From Caryophanales bacterium UBA784 (GTDB taxonomy: Bacteria; Bacillota_I; Bacilli_A; RFN20; CAG-288): 64,000 nucleotides of DNA. This document shows positions 34,942 to 43,845 of this stretch, piece by piece. Numbering within the stretch: the first letter of the stretch is position 1; every line of letters begins with the position of its first letter. Made by a program: the position numbers and the translations under genes. The notes under the pieces are model-generated. The model was not told where the DNA came from and did not search any database. It saw nothing but the letters and a program-made list of their open reading frames with translations. The stretch lies in the NCBI GenBank assembly GCA_002297045.1, contig DBJE01000013.1:310001-374000 (forward strand), written 5' to 3'.

Positions 34942-37005
34942 ATGAATAAAGGCAAACGCAGCCTATCCATCAGCCTTTCCCTGTTAGCATCCCTGACTCT
35001 CTTAGCCGGATGCGCAAGCAAGGACTACACCTATCCTGATGCTAACTGGACCGATGGTGTCGTAGTCGATGCCGGTGGCAAGACGTACAAGTACGAAGAC
35101 ATTTATAAAAGGTTTGTCGGAACCAAGGAAGCCTCTAAGGCCCAGTACGACGTAGCAAGCAACATTCTTGCCCAGCTTGTCACGGAGCGTTCCAGTGCCA
35201 TTCTTTCCCGTGTCGACTCTAAGAGGGACGAATATGAGAAAACCTGGAAGAACAATTCCAAGACTAACCGTACTTCTGTAAAGGAGGAACGGGAAAAGAC
35301 CCTTGACGAGAGGAAGGTCGATACGGTCGAAGAACTCCGCCAGAAATTGATTTCCCAGGAACAGGTCAGCGAAAACTCCACCAGCTTTTATCAGGAAGCC
35401 GATGGCGAAACCGATCCGAGCGAACGCTATGAAATCAGCGAGGACTATACCAAGAAATATGTTTCGGACAAAGCCCCGTACCATGTTTCCCATATCCTCG
35501 TCAAGGTCGACGCATCCGGAGACGGAACCGGACTGTGGGACGGACAGATTTCTTCCGATGATGCAAAGCAGATCGACTCTGTCGTCTCTGCCTTAGCCAG
35601 CACAGAGTCTTTCGGCTCCATCGCCTACCGGGCAAGCGACGATGAAGGCTCCCAGAAGAACTATGGAGAACTTTATACCGTTGCCTCCGACGAAAAGTCT
35701 TCCTCCGCTAGGATTGCCAGGGAAAAGACGACTTCCTATGTCAACGAATTCAAGCTCGGCCTTTATGCCTATGATGCCTTCAGGAATCCGAAGACCAAGG
35801 ACAACTCTAGCGTCAAAGCTTCTCTCCGTGTTCCTGGAAAGAAAGCCTATTCTTCCGATGCTTACAATGACTATGATTACAAGAACGACACATCGGTTTC
35901 CGAAAAGGTATACGATACTCTGATTGGGCAGGGCAAGGCCTTTGGCATTCCTCTTTCTGCCGCCTTCACCCTCGGCTTTGTCGCTTCCACCGAATCCAAT
36001 CCGGAGAATGGCAAGCCGGTCCAGTATGCCACAGCCACACAATATCCCCGTAACATCTATTTCAACAACTATTTCAACTATGAAGGTGCTTCCTTCATCT
36101 ATGACGATAGTGCCTACTATGACAAAAAGTTCCTTAATGAAGTCAATGCCAGGGGACATAGCTATGGAACCATCGATGAATTCAAGACCAAGGCCGCTTC
36201 TGACGGACTGAAGACAAAACTTGAAGAGTACAATTATGTCACTTCCGAACTGAAGAAAATCGATCAGAATAAGTTTGCCATGATCGATGGAGTCTCTGAA
36301 AACCTGGAAAACTACTATTGCGATCCTACTGCCACAGAGCAGACGACCAAGCTTAACTCTGTCGAAGGCGGAGAAAAAGTGAAGGTCCTTGTCGTCTCTG
36401 AGGGGTCTTCTACCCCGGTCTTTGTCACCCGCGCCGCTTCTTCCTCTTCCTACCAAGGCATCCACTTCATTGCCGTCAACCGTGATCCCTTCGTCAATTA
36501 TGACGATGGTGTCCAAAACTACCAGTATTGGCGGACGAACATCCCTAAACAGGATGCCGAGAAGACTTCGGCCGACAGCACGGACTATTCCACAAAACCT
36601 TCCTTTGTCAACTTCATCAAGGCCGATGTCAATTCCAATTCTTCCTACTCCTCCCGTTCAATGACGGTCAAGGCCGCCATCTACAACGAGGATGCCAACA
36701 AGGATTACCAACTCTGGAAGCATAATCTTGAAGAATTCAAGTCATTATATAATGGCAAGAGCTTTGAGGATATCCTCGGAAAGGATGTTGCAGACCAGAT
36801 TGCTTCCTACATCCAGAAGAACATCGATAAGACCGCATCCGATAACGAGAATAGCTTAGATACAAGCTGGGAAACCTACATCAAGAAACTGAACGTCCAG
36901 GAAGAGGCTGCCCAGTCGCGTATTCTTCCTACAGCCTGTGTCTCCGCTTTCGAAAGCGGAAGCTATGATGATAAAACGGAGGATCTCTGCCATGTCAAAA
37001 AGTAA
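34942..37005 (+). CDS. PrsA-like foldase lipoprotein
   Basis: The 687-residue product is a predicted lipoprotein (KGKR start, lipobox LLAGC with Cys near 24) with a long helical N-terminal part. A parvulin-type peptidyl-prolyl isomerase segment begins near residue 179 with YHVSHILVKVDAS and continues through FGSIAYRASDDEGSQKNYGEL near 225-245, matching the parvulin pattern. It is about twice the usual PrsA length; the extra C-terminal 400 residues include FIKADVNSNSS and a helical end. It would help extracellular proteins fold. I chose ATG 34942 because GAGGAGGATTCAT immediately precedes it. The next lipoprotein gene overlaps by 14 bases. Confidence 0.75.
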   Translation: MNKGKRSLSISLSLLASLTLLAGCASKDYTYPDANWTDGVVVDAGGKTYKYEDIYKRFVGTKEASKAQYDVASNILAQLVTERSSAILSRVDSKRDEYEKTWKNNSKTNRTSVKEEREKTLDERKVDTVEELRQKLISQEQVSENSTSFYQEADGETDPSERYEISEDYTKKYVSDKAPYHVSHILVKVDASGDGTGLWDGQISSDDAKQIDSVVSALASTESFGSIAYRASDDEGSQKNYGELYTVASDEKSSSARIAREKTTSYVNEFKLGLYAYDAFRNPKTKDNSSVKASLRVPGKKAYSSDAYNDYDYKNDTSVSEKVYDTLIGQGKAFGIPLSAAFTLGFVASTESNPENGKPVQYATATQYPRNIYFNNYFNYEGASFIYDDSAYYDKKFLNEVNARGHSYGTIDEFKTKAASDGLKTKLEEYNYVTSELKKIDQNKFAMIDGVSENLENYYCDPTATEQTTKLNSVEGGEKVKVLVVSEGSSTPVFVTRAASSSSYQGIHFIAVNRDPFVNYDDGVQNYQYWRTNIPKQDAEKTSADSTDYSTKPSFVNFIKADVNSNSSYSSRSMTVKAAIYNEDANKDYQLWKHNLEEFKSLYNGKSFEDILGKDVADQIASYIQKNIDKTASDNENSLDTSWETYIKKLNVQEEAAQSRILPTACVSAFESGSYDDKTEDLCHVKK

Positions 37006-38689
37006 AAAGAGTTTCGCTCTTCTTCTCCTCTCCTGCCTTGCGCTAGCCGGCTGCAGTAGCGAACATAAGACCTACCCGGTCGACTACGATGATGCTAGGT
37101 ATGATTTAAGTCCGGCCAATGGCGAAAAGCACGATGACTTGGTCAGCAACGTCGTCGGGAATAAGAAGATTGAATATTATGAGAATGTCGCTTCCACTTC
37201 CACCATCTATGAAAAGACACTCAATGAAATCCTTCTCCAGGTCAGCAAGGTCGCCCATGATTACACTGCCGAACATGTCGGAAGCGACGTCACTAAGATC
37301 AAGAATGACACCTTCGAAGGCTCTGTTGCCGATGACTTCGGTTCCATTGCCACCACCTTTGATAACCTCGAAACCCGGGCAAAGGATTCCATGGTCTCTT
37401 CCGTCAAGGGCGGCTCCTACACCAAGGACAACCTTTACTACGAAAACAAATATGCTCAGTACCTTGATGAAAATTACTACTATCTTGACGTCGATAAGTC
37501 CAAGGCGACCAAGAATGTTCTGATTACGCCGGAGAGGAAATACGACGACCTTTTCTCTGCCGATAGGGAAAACACCTATAAGACCTACCGGGAAAAGGAG
37601 GTCTATTCCGACAGGAAGATAAACTACCTTGTCAGCGAATATATCTACTCCAAGTCCTATGCTTCCATCGGTAACTCCAATGCCCGCAACGTGCAGATTG
37701 TCGCACTTACCGACCGTAGCGACGAGCCTGGTGCCGCCAAGAAGCTTCTTGATGCCTATGTCGCGGACTATGTCCAGGGCGACAAGGCCGGGCAGGATAA
37801 AGACTTCTCCGTCCTTTCCCGTCTTTGGAAAGGCATCACGAAGTCTATCGCCAATAACAGCGAACTGGATGACGAGGGCCGCTATTCTTCCGCCGTCGTC
37901 TTAACCGACGAAGAAGAGGCCTGGCTCCGTTCCAAGGGAATCCTCCCTTCTTCTTCCACCCAAGACGATTCCTATTCTTCCACCCTGACCGGAAAGGTTC
38001 TTTCCGATTGGAAAAAGGTGAAGGAAGGGCAGGAGAATTTCAACAAGCTGGATTCCTCACTTGAGTCCACTTATACGGGAACCTATGCCTATGATGTGGA
38101 GACCGGTGTCCGTAAGGCCATCGATGACATTGCGACGAAGGATTTCGTCACCAAGGGCTGGTATCTCTCCTCTTCCGGAATTTCCTCGCTTCCGTCTGCC
38201 CTATCTAGCCGTATCTTCTCTCCTCGTCTTACTTCGTCCAAGAAGAACATCGAGGATAGGAAGAAGAGCGAGAATGTCGGCAAGTATACGACCGACTTCA
38301 CCATCTATGAGAAAGACGGCTTCCGTTACCTCACGGTTGCCGATACTCCTTCCACGGATTCGAGCAACATCATTTACTATGATTCTTCCACCAAGACCTA
38401 CTATCTCACGCGTATCCTTGACGTCATCGACACTTCTGCCTTAAGCAAAGGAAACAATGATTCCATCTATGACACCGAGGACAAGAAAGAACAGGTTGCA
38501 CGGGAAGTCGCCTATTCCATGTCCACAACCGGTTCCTATAAGACCAATGGTATTGTCTACTGGCTCAGCCGTCTCGATATCAATTACAAGGACGAAGGTT
38601 TCCGGGACTATCTGAAGAGCAACTACAACGATGTCTTTAAAACCGATAACCCGTATTCCTCCGAACCGAAGATCAAAATCGGAGAATAG
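36992..38689 (+). CDS. Extracytoplasmic lipoprotein, partner of the foldase
   Basis: The 565-residue product has a lipoprotein signal peptide (KSKK, hydrophobic core, lipobox LAGC near 20). Its N-terminal half has the same helical, Asp/Lys-rich character and YP-starting mature sequence (KTYPVDYDDA versus KDYTYPDANW) as the upstream protein. I cannot find a clear parvulin motif, so it may be a foldase-like paralog without catalytic domain. ATG 36992 follows GGAGGATCTCTGCC and lies inside the end of the upstream gene, which implies translational coupling. A strong terminator follows. Confidence 0.7.
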   Translation: MSKSKKSFALLLLSCLALAGCSSEHKTYPVDYDDARYDLSPANGEKHDDLVSNVVGNKKIEYYENVASTSTIYEKTLNEILLQVSKVAHDYTAEHVGSDVTKIKNDTFEGSVADDFGSIATTFDNLETRAKDSMVSSVKGGSYTKDNLYYENKYAQYLDENYYYLDVDKSKATKNVLITPERKYDDLFSADRENTYKTYREKEVYSDRKINYLVSEYIYSKSYASIGNSNARNVQIVALTDRSDEPGAAKKLLDAYVADYVQGDKAGQDKDFSVLSRLWKGITKSIANNSELDDEGRYSSAVVLTDEEEAWLRSKGILPSSSTQDDSYSSTLTGKVLSDWKKVKEGQENFNKLDSSLESTYTGTYAYDVETGVRKAIDDIATKDFVTKGWYLSSSGISSLPSALSSRIFSPRLTSSKKNIEDRKKSENVGKYTTDFTIYEKDGFRYLTVADTPSTDSSNIIYYDSSTKTYYLTRILDVIDTSALSKGNNDSIYDTEDKKEQVAREVAYSMSTTGSYKTNGIVYWLSRLDINYKDEGFRDYLKSNYNDVFKTDNPYSSEPKIKIGE

Positions 38690-38695
38690 TTGATG

Positions 38696-38727
38696 AAAAG
38701 AGAAGGCTGTCTGCCTTCTCTTTTTTT
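38696..38727 (+). terminator. Terminator after lipoprotein pair
   Basis: Twelve-base-pair stem AAAAGAGAAGGC/GCCTTCTCTTTT with loop TGTCT, then more T. Confidence 0.93.
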
Positions 38728-38750
38728 CGCTAAGAAAGGAAAAATAAACA

Positions 38751-39173
38751 ATGAACGAAAAATCCTGTCTGTTCTGTAAGATTGCCCGGGGAGAAATTCC
38801 CTGCTATAAGGTATATGAAGACAACCTTGTACTTGCTTTTCTCGACATCAATCCGGCTAGCCGTGGCCATACGCTCGTCATCGTCAAGGAACACTGCGGC
38901 TCTAGGCTCACCTGTCCTAAGGCCCTTCTTGACCATGCCTACGAAGTTGCCCAGATGGTTGCCCAGGCTGCTGTCAGCCAGCTTGGAGCAACGGGAGTGA
39001 ACATCATCTCCAATGCCGGCGCTTCGGCCGGACAGACCATCAGGCATTTCCATATTCATGTCATCCCCCGTTATGACCATGACGGGCTTAAGCTGAACTT
39101 CCCGCCAAGGCAGTTGACCGACGGCGAATTGACTAAGCTTCAGGAAAGCATCTCTTCATCGAGGAAGAACTAG
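38751..39173 (+). CDS. HIT-family nucleotide hydrolase
   Basis: This histidine-triad protein probably hydrolyses adenosine phosphoramidates or dinucleotides. The 140-residue length is standard. It has CLFCKIARGEIPCYKVYED near 6-24, LDINPASRGHTLVI near 32 and the triad block QTIMHFHIHVIPR near 93-105, whose Met is AGG 39042-39044 (homologs often have VMHFH). The N-terminal CxxC with a later His suggests a zinc site as in many bacterial HIT proteins. A purine-rich AAGAAAGGA precedes the ATG. Confidence 0.92.
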   Translation: MNEKSCLFCKIARGEIPCYKVYEDNLVLAFLDINPASRGHTLVIVKEHCGSRLTCPKALLDHAYEVAQMVAQAAVSQLGATGVNIISNAGASAGQTIRHFHIHVIPRYDHDGLKLNFPPRQLTDGELTKLQESISSSRKN

Positions 39174-39191
39174 TTTCCGTTATCGTTTTGG

Positions 39192-39220
39192 TTTACATGG
39201 TCTTATCCGGTTATTAGAAT
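39192..39220 (+). promoter_or_regulatory. Promoter of the suf operon
   Basis: TTTACA (39192-39197), a 17-base spacer and TAGAAT (39215-39220), 29 bases before sufC. I see no clear operator repeat. Confidence 0.75.
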
Positions 39221-39248
39221 AGTTACGATTGTTTTCGGGAGGCAAAAA

Positions 39249-40079
39249 ATGAACGAACTCGACATTATCGACCTTAGCTGTGAGGCAGAAGGAAGGCCGA
39301 TTCTCAAACATCTGAATCTGAAAATCCATAAAGGGGATTCCCTTGCTTTACTTGGGCCTAACGGACATGGAAAATCGACTCTCCTTAATGTGCTTCTCGG
39401 AAATCCGAACTATAAGGTAACCTCGGGTAAGATTCTTCTCGACGGAGAGGACATCCTTCCTTTGACGACGGATAGGCGGAGTAAGAAAGGAATCTTCATG
39501 GCTTTTCAGAATCCTCCGGATGTTCCCGGGGTGGTGACGATGGACTTCTTCCGTGCTAGGAGGAATGCCCATCAGGAAAAGCCGGTTTCGCTGCTTAAGT
39601 TCTATCAGGCAACGACAAACGCCTACAAGGAAGTCGATCTTGACTCCTCTAGGGCATCCCGCCATCTTAATGAGGGGTACTCCGGCGGGGAAAAGAAACG
39701 GAATGAGATTCTTCAGAGGCTGCTTGTCAAACCTGAGCTTGCCCTTCTGGATGAAATCGACTCCGGACTTGATGTCGATGCTTTGAAAATCATTGCCGAC
39801 GTCATCAACAAGAGGAAGGAAGAGGGAACGACCTTTATCATCGTTTCCCACTATGACCGTCTTTATGACCTTGTCCATGCGAACCGTACGGCCGTCATTG
39901 TCAACGGACGCGTTGCCAAGGAAGGTGATTCATCTTTGGCAACCCGGATTTCCAAGGAAGGCTATTCCTTCCTGGAGAAAGAAGACGGAATTAAGCTTGA
40001 GAAGGAAGAAAAGACACCGAATCAGGTTTCTATCGGTTCCTGTGCCGTCAGACAGGTCATTAAACCGGAGGGCAAATAA
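39249..40079 (+). CDS. sufC: Fe-S assembly ATPase SufC
   Basis: This ABC-type ATPase of the SufBCD complex drives Fe-S cluster assembly. The 276-residue product has Walker A GPNGHGKST near 36, AFQNPPDVPGV near 92, the SufC-specific signature LNEGYSGGEKKRNEILQMLL near 140-159 (Met from AGG 39717-39719, Arg from CGG) and Walker B ALLDEIDSGLDVDALK near 165. The His switch is in IIVSHYDRL near 199. GGGAGGCAAAAA precedes the ATG. The gene order sufC-sufD-sufS-sufU-sufB is the standard Firmicutes operon. Confidence 0.96.
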   Translation: MNELDIIDLSCEAEGRPILKHLNLKIHKGDSLALLGPNGHGKSTLLNVLLGNPNYKVTSGKILLDGEDILPLTTDRRSKKGIFMAFQNPPDVPGVVTMDFFRARRNAHQEKPVSLLKFYQATTNAYKEVDLDSSRASRHLNEGYSGGEKKRNEILQRLLVKPELALLDEIDSGLDVDALKIIADVINKRKEEGTTFIIVSHYDRLYDLVHANRTAVIVNGRVAKEGDSSLATRISKEGYSFLEKEDGIKLEKEEKTPNQVSIGSCAVRQVIKPEGK

Positions 40080-40082
40080 AAA

Positions 40083-40757
40083 ATGAAGGAGAGTGTATTC
40101 GATCCTTCGATTCTTTCCTTTCCCTCATCCTTTGACGGCGACAGCGTCTTAGCCTATCTTCTTTCTTCCAAGACCGAAGTAAAAAAGGAGTATTCCCTCT
40201 CTGTCCAGGCCGGGTCTTCCCTGACGCTGACCATCGTCGATTTTTCTTCCAAAGGGATGGATAGGACGCTCAATATCTCCCTCGCCGAGGAGGCACAAGT
40301 GAATGTTTCCTTGGCCTCTCTTCTTTGTGGCAAGGAAGATAAGATTTTCCATGTGAATGTCACCCATGAAGGAAGAAAATCTTTTTCCCTGACTAAGAGG
40401 GTAGGAATTAACTCCGGAAGCGGACATCTATCCTTCTTAGGTGCCAGCATGATTGTTAATGGGGCGAAAGGAAGCTCGACGCGGCAGGAAGGACGGATTA
40501 CCAATCTCTCTCCTGAGGCGAAAAGCGAAGTCTCCCCTTCTCTTCTGATTAAGGAAAATGACGTCAGGGCAAGCCATGGAGCCACAGTCGGTGCCTATGA
40601 CCCTAGACAGCTCTTCTATCTCATGAGCCGTGGCCTTTCGGTTAAAGAGGCAAAGAAGCTCATCACATTCGGCTATTTTGAACCGATTCTTTCCCTTCTT
40701 GGCGATAAAGACCAGATTCAGGAAGCAAAGAACCGGCTGAGGGAGGTTTCCTTATGA
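40083..40757 (+). CDS. sufD: Fe-S assembly protein SufD
   Basis: This is the scaffold subunit paired with SufB in SufBCD. The 224-residue product is much shorter than the usual 400 or more residues, but keeps the C-terminal half of the beta-helix and the conserved end: KENDVRASHGATVGAYDPRQLFYLMSRGLSVKEAKKLITFGY (encoded at 40552-40677). The N-terminal helical domain of typical SufD is missing. The Met in YLMSRG is ATG 40623-40625, while SufB has AGG at the matching position. It overlaps sufS by 4 bases. Confidence 0.88.
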   Translation: MKESVFDPSILSFPSSFDGDSVLAYLLSSKTEVKKEYSLSVQAGSSLTLTIVDFSSKGMDRTLNISLAEEAQVNVSLASLLCGKEDKIFHVNVTHEGRKSFSLTKRVGINSGSGHLSFLGASMIVNGAKGSSTRQEGRITNLSPEAKSEVSPSLLIKENDVRASHGATVGAYDPRQLFYLMSRGLSVKEAKKLITFGYFEPILSLLGDKDQIQEAKNRLREVSL

Positions 40758-41989
40758 TTTTTGATGCTAAGACTATCCGGAAGGATTTTCCGAGGTATAA
40801 CGACCATGACTCCCTTTATAGGGGGAAGCCTCTTGTCTATCTGGATAATTCGGCCACCACGTTCAAACCTTATTCTGTCCTTGAGGCAGAGAGGGGGTAC
40901 TATAAGGATTATACGGCCAACACGAGACGTGGCGATTATGCCCTCGCCCATCAGGCCGATTCGGCCTTTGACGAAGCAAGAAAGGTAGTCGCCAAGTTCA
41001 TCAACGCCTCCTTTGAGGAGACCTGCTTCACTTCCGGCGATACGAGGGGAAGGAACGAAGTCGCCTTTGGTAGGATTCCCTTCCTTAACCCCGGGGATGA
41101 AATCCTTATCTCTTCCGAAGAGCATGCATCAAATGTCCTTCCGTGGTTTAATGTGGCCAAGTTCACTAAGGCAGTCATCAAATACGTCCCCCTTGACGGG
41201 AAAGGCGTTCTGACCAAGGAGAACTTTAAGAAGTCCCTTTCTTCCAAAACGAAAATCGTCTCTTTGGCATCGGTCAGCAACGTCCTCGGCCGTTCTTTGC
41301 CTGTCAAGGAATTTGCGGCTCTTGCCCATGAGGCCGGGGCGATTTATATCGACGATGCCGCACAGTCCATCCCTCATAGGAAGATAGATGTCAAGGACAG
41401 CGACGTGGATTTCCTTGTCTTTTCCGGACATAAGAGGTGCGGTCCTACCGGGACAGGCGTCCTTTACGGAAAAAAGAAGCTCCTTGAGAAGATCTCCCCC
41501 ACCTTTTTCGGTGGGGAGAGGAATGCCCGCTTCAATTCTAAAGGGGAAGTCTCCCTTGACGAGCTTCCCTACCGCAGGGAGGCGGGAACGCAGAACGTGG
41601 CAGGCGTGATTGGACTAGCCAAGGCCTGTGAATATCTTTCTTCCATCGGCTTTTCCGCCATACACGAACATGAACTGAAACTGCGGAAAAGGGCCGTGGA
41701 AGGACTTAAGGCAAACGGAAACGCCATCCTCTACAACGAGGATGCCGACTCGGGAATTGTGACCTTCAACATCAAGGATGTGTTCCCACAGGATGTCGCC
41801 ACCTACCTCTCTTCGAAGGGCGTCTTTGTCCGTTCCGGCCAGCACTGTGCGAAGATTCTTCCCGAATTCCTTAAGGTTCCGGGAACCGTCCGTGCCTCTT
41901 TCTATCTCTATAATACGGAAGAGGACGTCAAGGCCCTTGTTGAGGCCTGCAAGACTGCGGAGGACTATCTCGATGCCTTTTTCAATTGA
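40754..41989 (+). CDS. sufS: Cysteine desulfurase SufS
   Basis: This PLP enzyme removes sulfur from cysteine and passes it to SufU. The 411-residue product has YLDNSATT near 32, SSEEHASNVLPW near 118, DDAAQSIPH near 200, the PLP Lys in FSGHKMCGPTGTGVLYG near 224-240, GGEMNARF near 253, YRMEAGTQNV near 275 and the active-site Cys in RSGQHCAK near 360. AGG gives Met at 41435-41437 (HKMCGPTG) and in GGEM and RMEAGT, all as in homologs. It overlaps sufD by 4 bases and sufU by 17. Confidence 0.96.
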   Translation: MIFDAKTIRKDFPRYNDHDSLYRGKPLVYLDNSATTFKPYSVLEAERGYYKDYTANTRRGDYALAHQADSAFDEARKVVAKFINASFEETCFTSGDTRGRNEVAFGRIPFLNPGDEILISSEEHASNVLPWFNVAKFTKAVIKYVPLDGKGVLTKENFKKSLSSKTKIVSLASVSNVLGRSLPVKEFAALAHEAGAIYIDDAAQSIPHRKIDVKDSDVDFLVFSGHKRCGPTGTGVLYGKKKLLEKISPTFFGGERNARFNSKGEVSLDELPYRREAGTQNVAGVIGLAKACEYLSSIGFSAIHEHELKLRKRAVEGLKANGNAILYNEDADSGIVTFNIKDVFPQDVATYLSSKGVFVRSGQHCAKILPEFLKVPGTVRASFYLYNTEEDVKALVEACKTAEDYLDAFFN

Positions 41990-42431
41990 CAAGAACGAAC
42001 TTAGGCGGGAACTCATCGTCGACCACTATAAGAATCCACGGAACTATGGAAAAGTCGATGATCCCCGCTATGTGACTATCCATAGGGATTCCGCTTCCTG
42101 TATCGATGACATCTATATCCAGCTTTTGAGGGAGAATAATATCATCAAAGACTGCAAGTGGTATGGCAAGGGATGCGCCATTTCCTCTGCCTCTTCTTCC
42201 ATCATGACGGAACTTGTCATCGGAAAGAAAAAGGAAGAGGCGGAGAAAATCAGGGACCAGTTCAACAAGAGGCTTGCCGGAGAACCCTTTGACGAAGAAG
42301 AGATCGGAGATGGCAGGGCATTTGAGAATGTCAACCGCCAGCCAAGCCGGATTACCTGTGCCAACATTTCCTGGCGCGGGCTGAAGAAAGCCTTTGACGA
42401 AGAGGAGGAGAAAGAACATGGAAACAAATAA
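41973..42431 (+). CDS. sufU: Sulfur-transfer protein SufU
   Basis: SufU is the Firmicutes zinc-dependent sulfur acceptor for SufS. The 152-residue product has IVDHYKNPRNYG near 14-25, a first ligand loop SASCIDD near 40 where CGD is usual, GKGCAISSASSSIMTE near 61-76, and the terminal RITCANISW near 130. Three zinc-ligand Cys and an Asp are therefore present. ATG 41973 lies inside the end of sufS; the longer upstream frame is not SufU-like. It overlaps sufB by 14 bases. Confidence 0.93.
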   Translation: MPFSIDKNELRRELIVDHYKNPRNYGKVDDPRYVTIHRDSASCIDDIYIQLLRENNIIKDCKWYGKGCAISSASSSIMTELVIGKKKEEAEKIRDQFNKRLAGEPFDEEEIGDGRAFENVNRQPSRITCANISWRGLKKAFDEEEEKEHGNK

Positions 42432-43842
42432 GCCGAAAGAGAATATCGAGGATATCGTCGACGACGACGACCGGGCAAAATTTGAGTTCCGTGACAAGGA
42501 TGTCTCTATTTTAAAGACCCCGAAGGGATTAAGCGAAAGTACGGTCCGTGAGATTTCCAGAATCAAAAACGAGCCCCAGTTCATGCTGGATTTCCGCCTT
42601 AAGGCCTTAAAGGAATTCTTTGCCCACCACCAGCCTAATTTCGGCCCATCCCTTTCTTTCATCGACTTCCAGGACTATACCTATTACACCCGTGTCTCCG
42701 ACCATGTTGCCTCAAAGTGGGACGATGTCCCTGATACGGTCAAGAATACCTTTGATAAGCTTGGCATCCCTGAGGCAGAACAGAAATTCCTTTCCGGAGT
42801 GACCACCCAATATGAGTCCGAGGCTGTCTACTCGAACAGGCTGAAGGAAGTCGAAGACAAAGGTGTCGTCTTCCTCGACACCGATACGGGTCTTAAACAA
42901 TATCCGGAGTTATTCAAGAAATATTTCGGCAAACTCGTCCCTCCGCAGGACAACAAATACGCAGCCCTCAATTCGGCCGTCTGGTCCGGCGGATCTTTCA
43001 TCTATGTTCCTAAGGGAGTTAAGCTGGACAAGCCTCTGCAGTCCTATTTCCGGATCAACAACAAGCAGTCCGGCCAGTTCGAGCGGACGCTTATCATCGT
43101 CGATGACGATGCGGAGCTCAATTACGTCGAAGGCTGCACCGCCCCTAGGTACTCCAAAGAATCCCTTCATGCCGCCATTGTCGAAATCTTTGTCGGCAAA
43201 CGGGCAAAGAGGCGTTATACCACTATTCAGAACTGGTCCAATTCCATTCTGAATCTTGTCACCCAGCGTGCCATCGTCGATGATGACGGTCTTAGGGAAT
43301 GGGTAGACGGAAATATCGGAAGCAAGCTCTGCAGGAAATACCCCTGCTGTGTTTTGAAGGGAGAGAGAAGCCGGGGATCGACGATATCCATTGCCGTCGC
43401 CTCCTCCGGTCAGTTCCAGGACACCGGAGCCAAGAGGATTCTTCTTGGCAAGGAAGCAAGCGCCAACGTCATTTCCAAGTCGATTGCCCGTCAAGGGGGG
43501 ACAAGCAATTTCCGCGCGACTATCGAGGTAGGAAAGAACGCATTAAACAGCAAGGTTCATGAGGAATGCGATACTCTCATCCTTGATGACTACTCCTTTA
43601 GTGACACGATTCCCCATAACGTAGTCAATAATTCTTCCTCCTACCTTGAGCATGAGGCCTCCGTATCCAAAATCAACGAGGATCAGCTTTTCTATCTAAG
43701 GAGCCGTGGGCTGACTAAGGCTCAGGCGACACAGAGGATTGTCATGGGCTTCCTTGAGCCTTTCAGCAAGGAACTGCCTAGGGAATATGCTGTCGAGCTG
43801 AATCAGCTGATCAAATTCGATAGGAGCGAAAGCATCGGTTAG
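42418..43842 (+). CDS. sufB: Fe-S assembly scaffold SufB
   Basis: This is the main scaffold of SufBCD. The 474-residue product matches SufB throughout: GLSESTVREISRIKNEP (42529-42579), ALNSAVWSGGSFIYVPKGV near 183, GQFERTLIIVDD near 219, YVEGCTAP near 237, MRYTTIQNWSNS near 262, LMEWVDGNIGSK near 297, GAKMILLGK near 340, and YLMSRGL and ELPMEYAVELNQLI at the C-terminus. I count ten in-frame AGG codons and only two internal ATG. All ten fall where SufB proteins carry Met or another hydrophobic residue, and the arginines use CGN or AGA. ATG 42418 follows GGAGGAG. Confidence 0.97.
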   Translation: METNKPKENIEDIVDDDDRAKFEFRDKDVSILKTPKGLSESTVREISRIKNEPQFMLDFRLKALKEFFAHHQPNFGPSLSFIDFQDYTYYTRVSDHVASKWDDVPDTVKNTFDKLGIPEAEQKFLSGVTTQYESEAVYSNRLKEVEDKGVVFLDTDTGLKQYPELFKKYFGKLVPPQDNKYAALNSAVWSGGSFIYVPKGVKLDKPLQSYFRINNKQSGQFERTLIIVDDDAELNYVEGCTAPRYSKESLHAAIVEIFVGKRAKRRYTTIQNWSNSILNLVTQRAIVDDDGLREWVDGNIGSKLCRKYPCCVLKGERSRGSTISIAVASSGQFQDTGAKRILLGKEASANVISKSIARQGGTSNFRATIEVGKNALNSKVHEECDTLILDDYSFSDTIPHNVVNNSSSYLEHEASVSKINEDQLFYLRSRGLTKAQATQRIVMGFLEPFSKELPREYAVELNQLIKFDRSESIG

Positions 43843-43845
43843 CCT

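Noticed and set aside
35593..36516. A 307-codon open frame on the minus strand opposite the foldase lipoprotein gene
   Set aside because: It is a shadow created by the codon bias of the plus-strand gene. It has no ribosome-binding site, no family match and a low-complexity composition. The plus-strand frame has a signal peptide and a parvulin motif.
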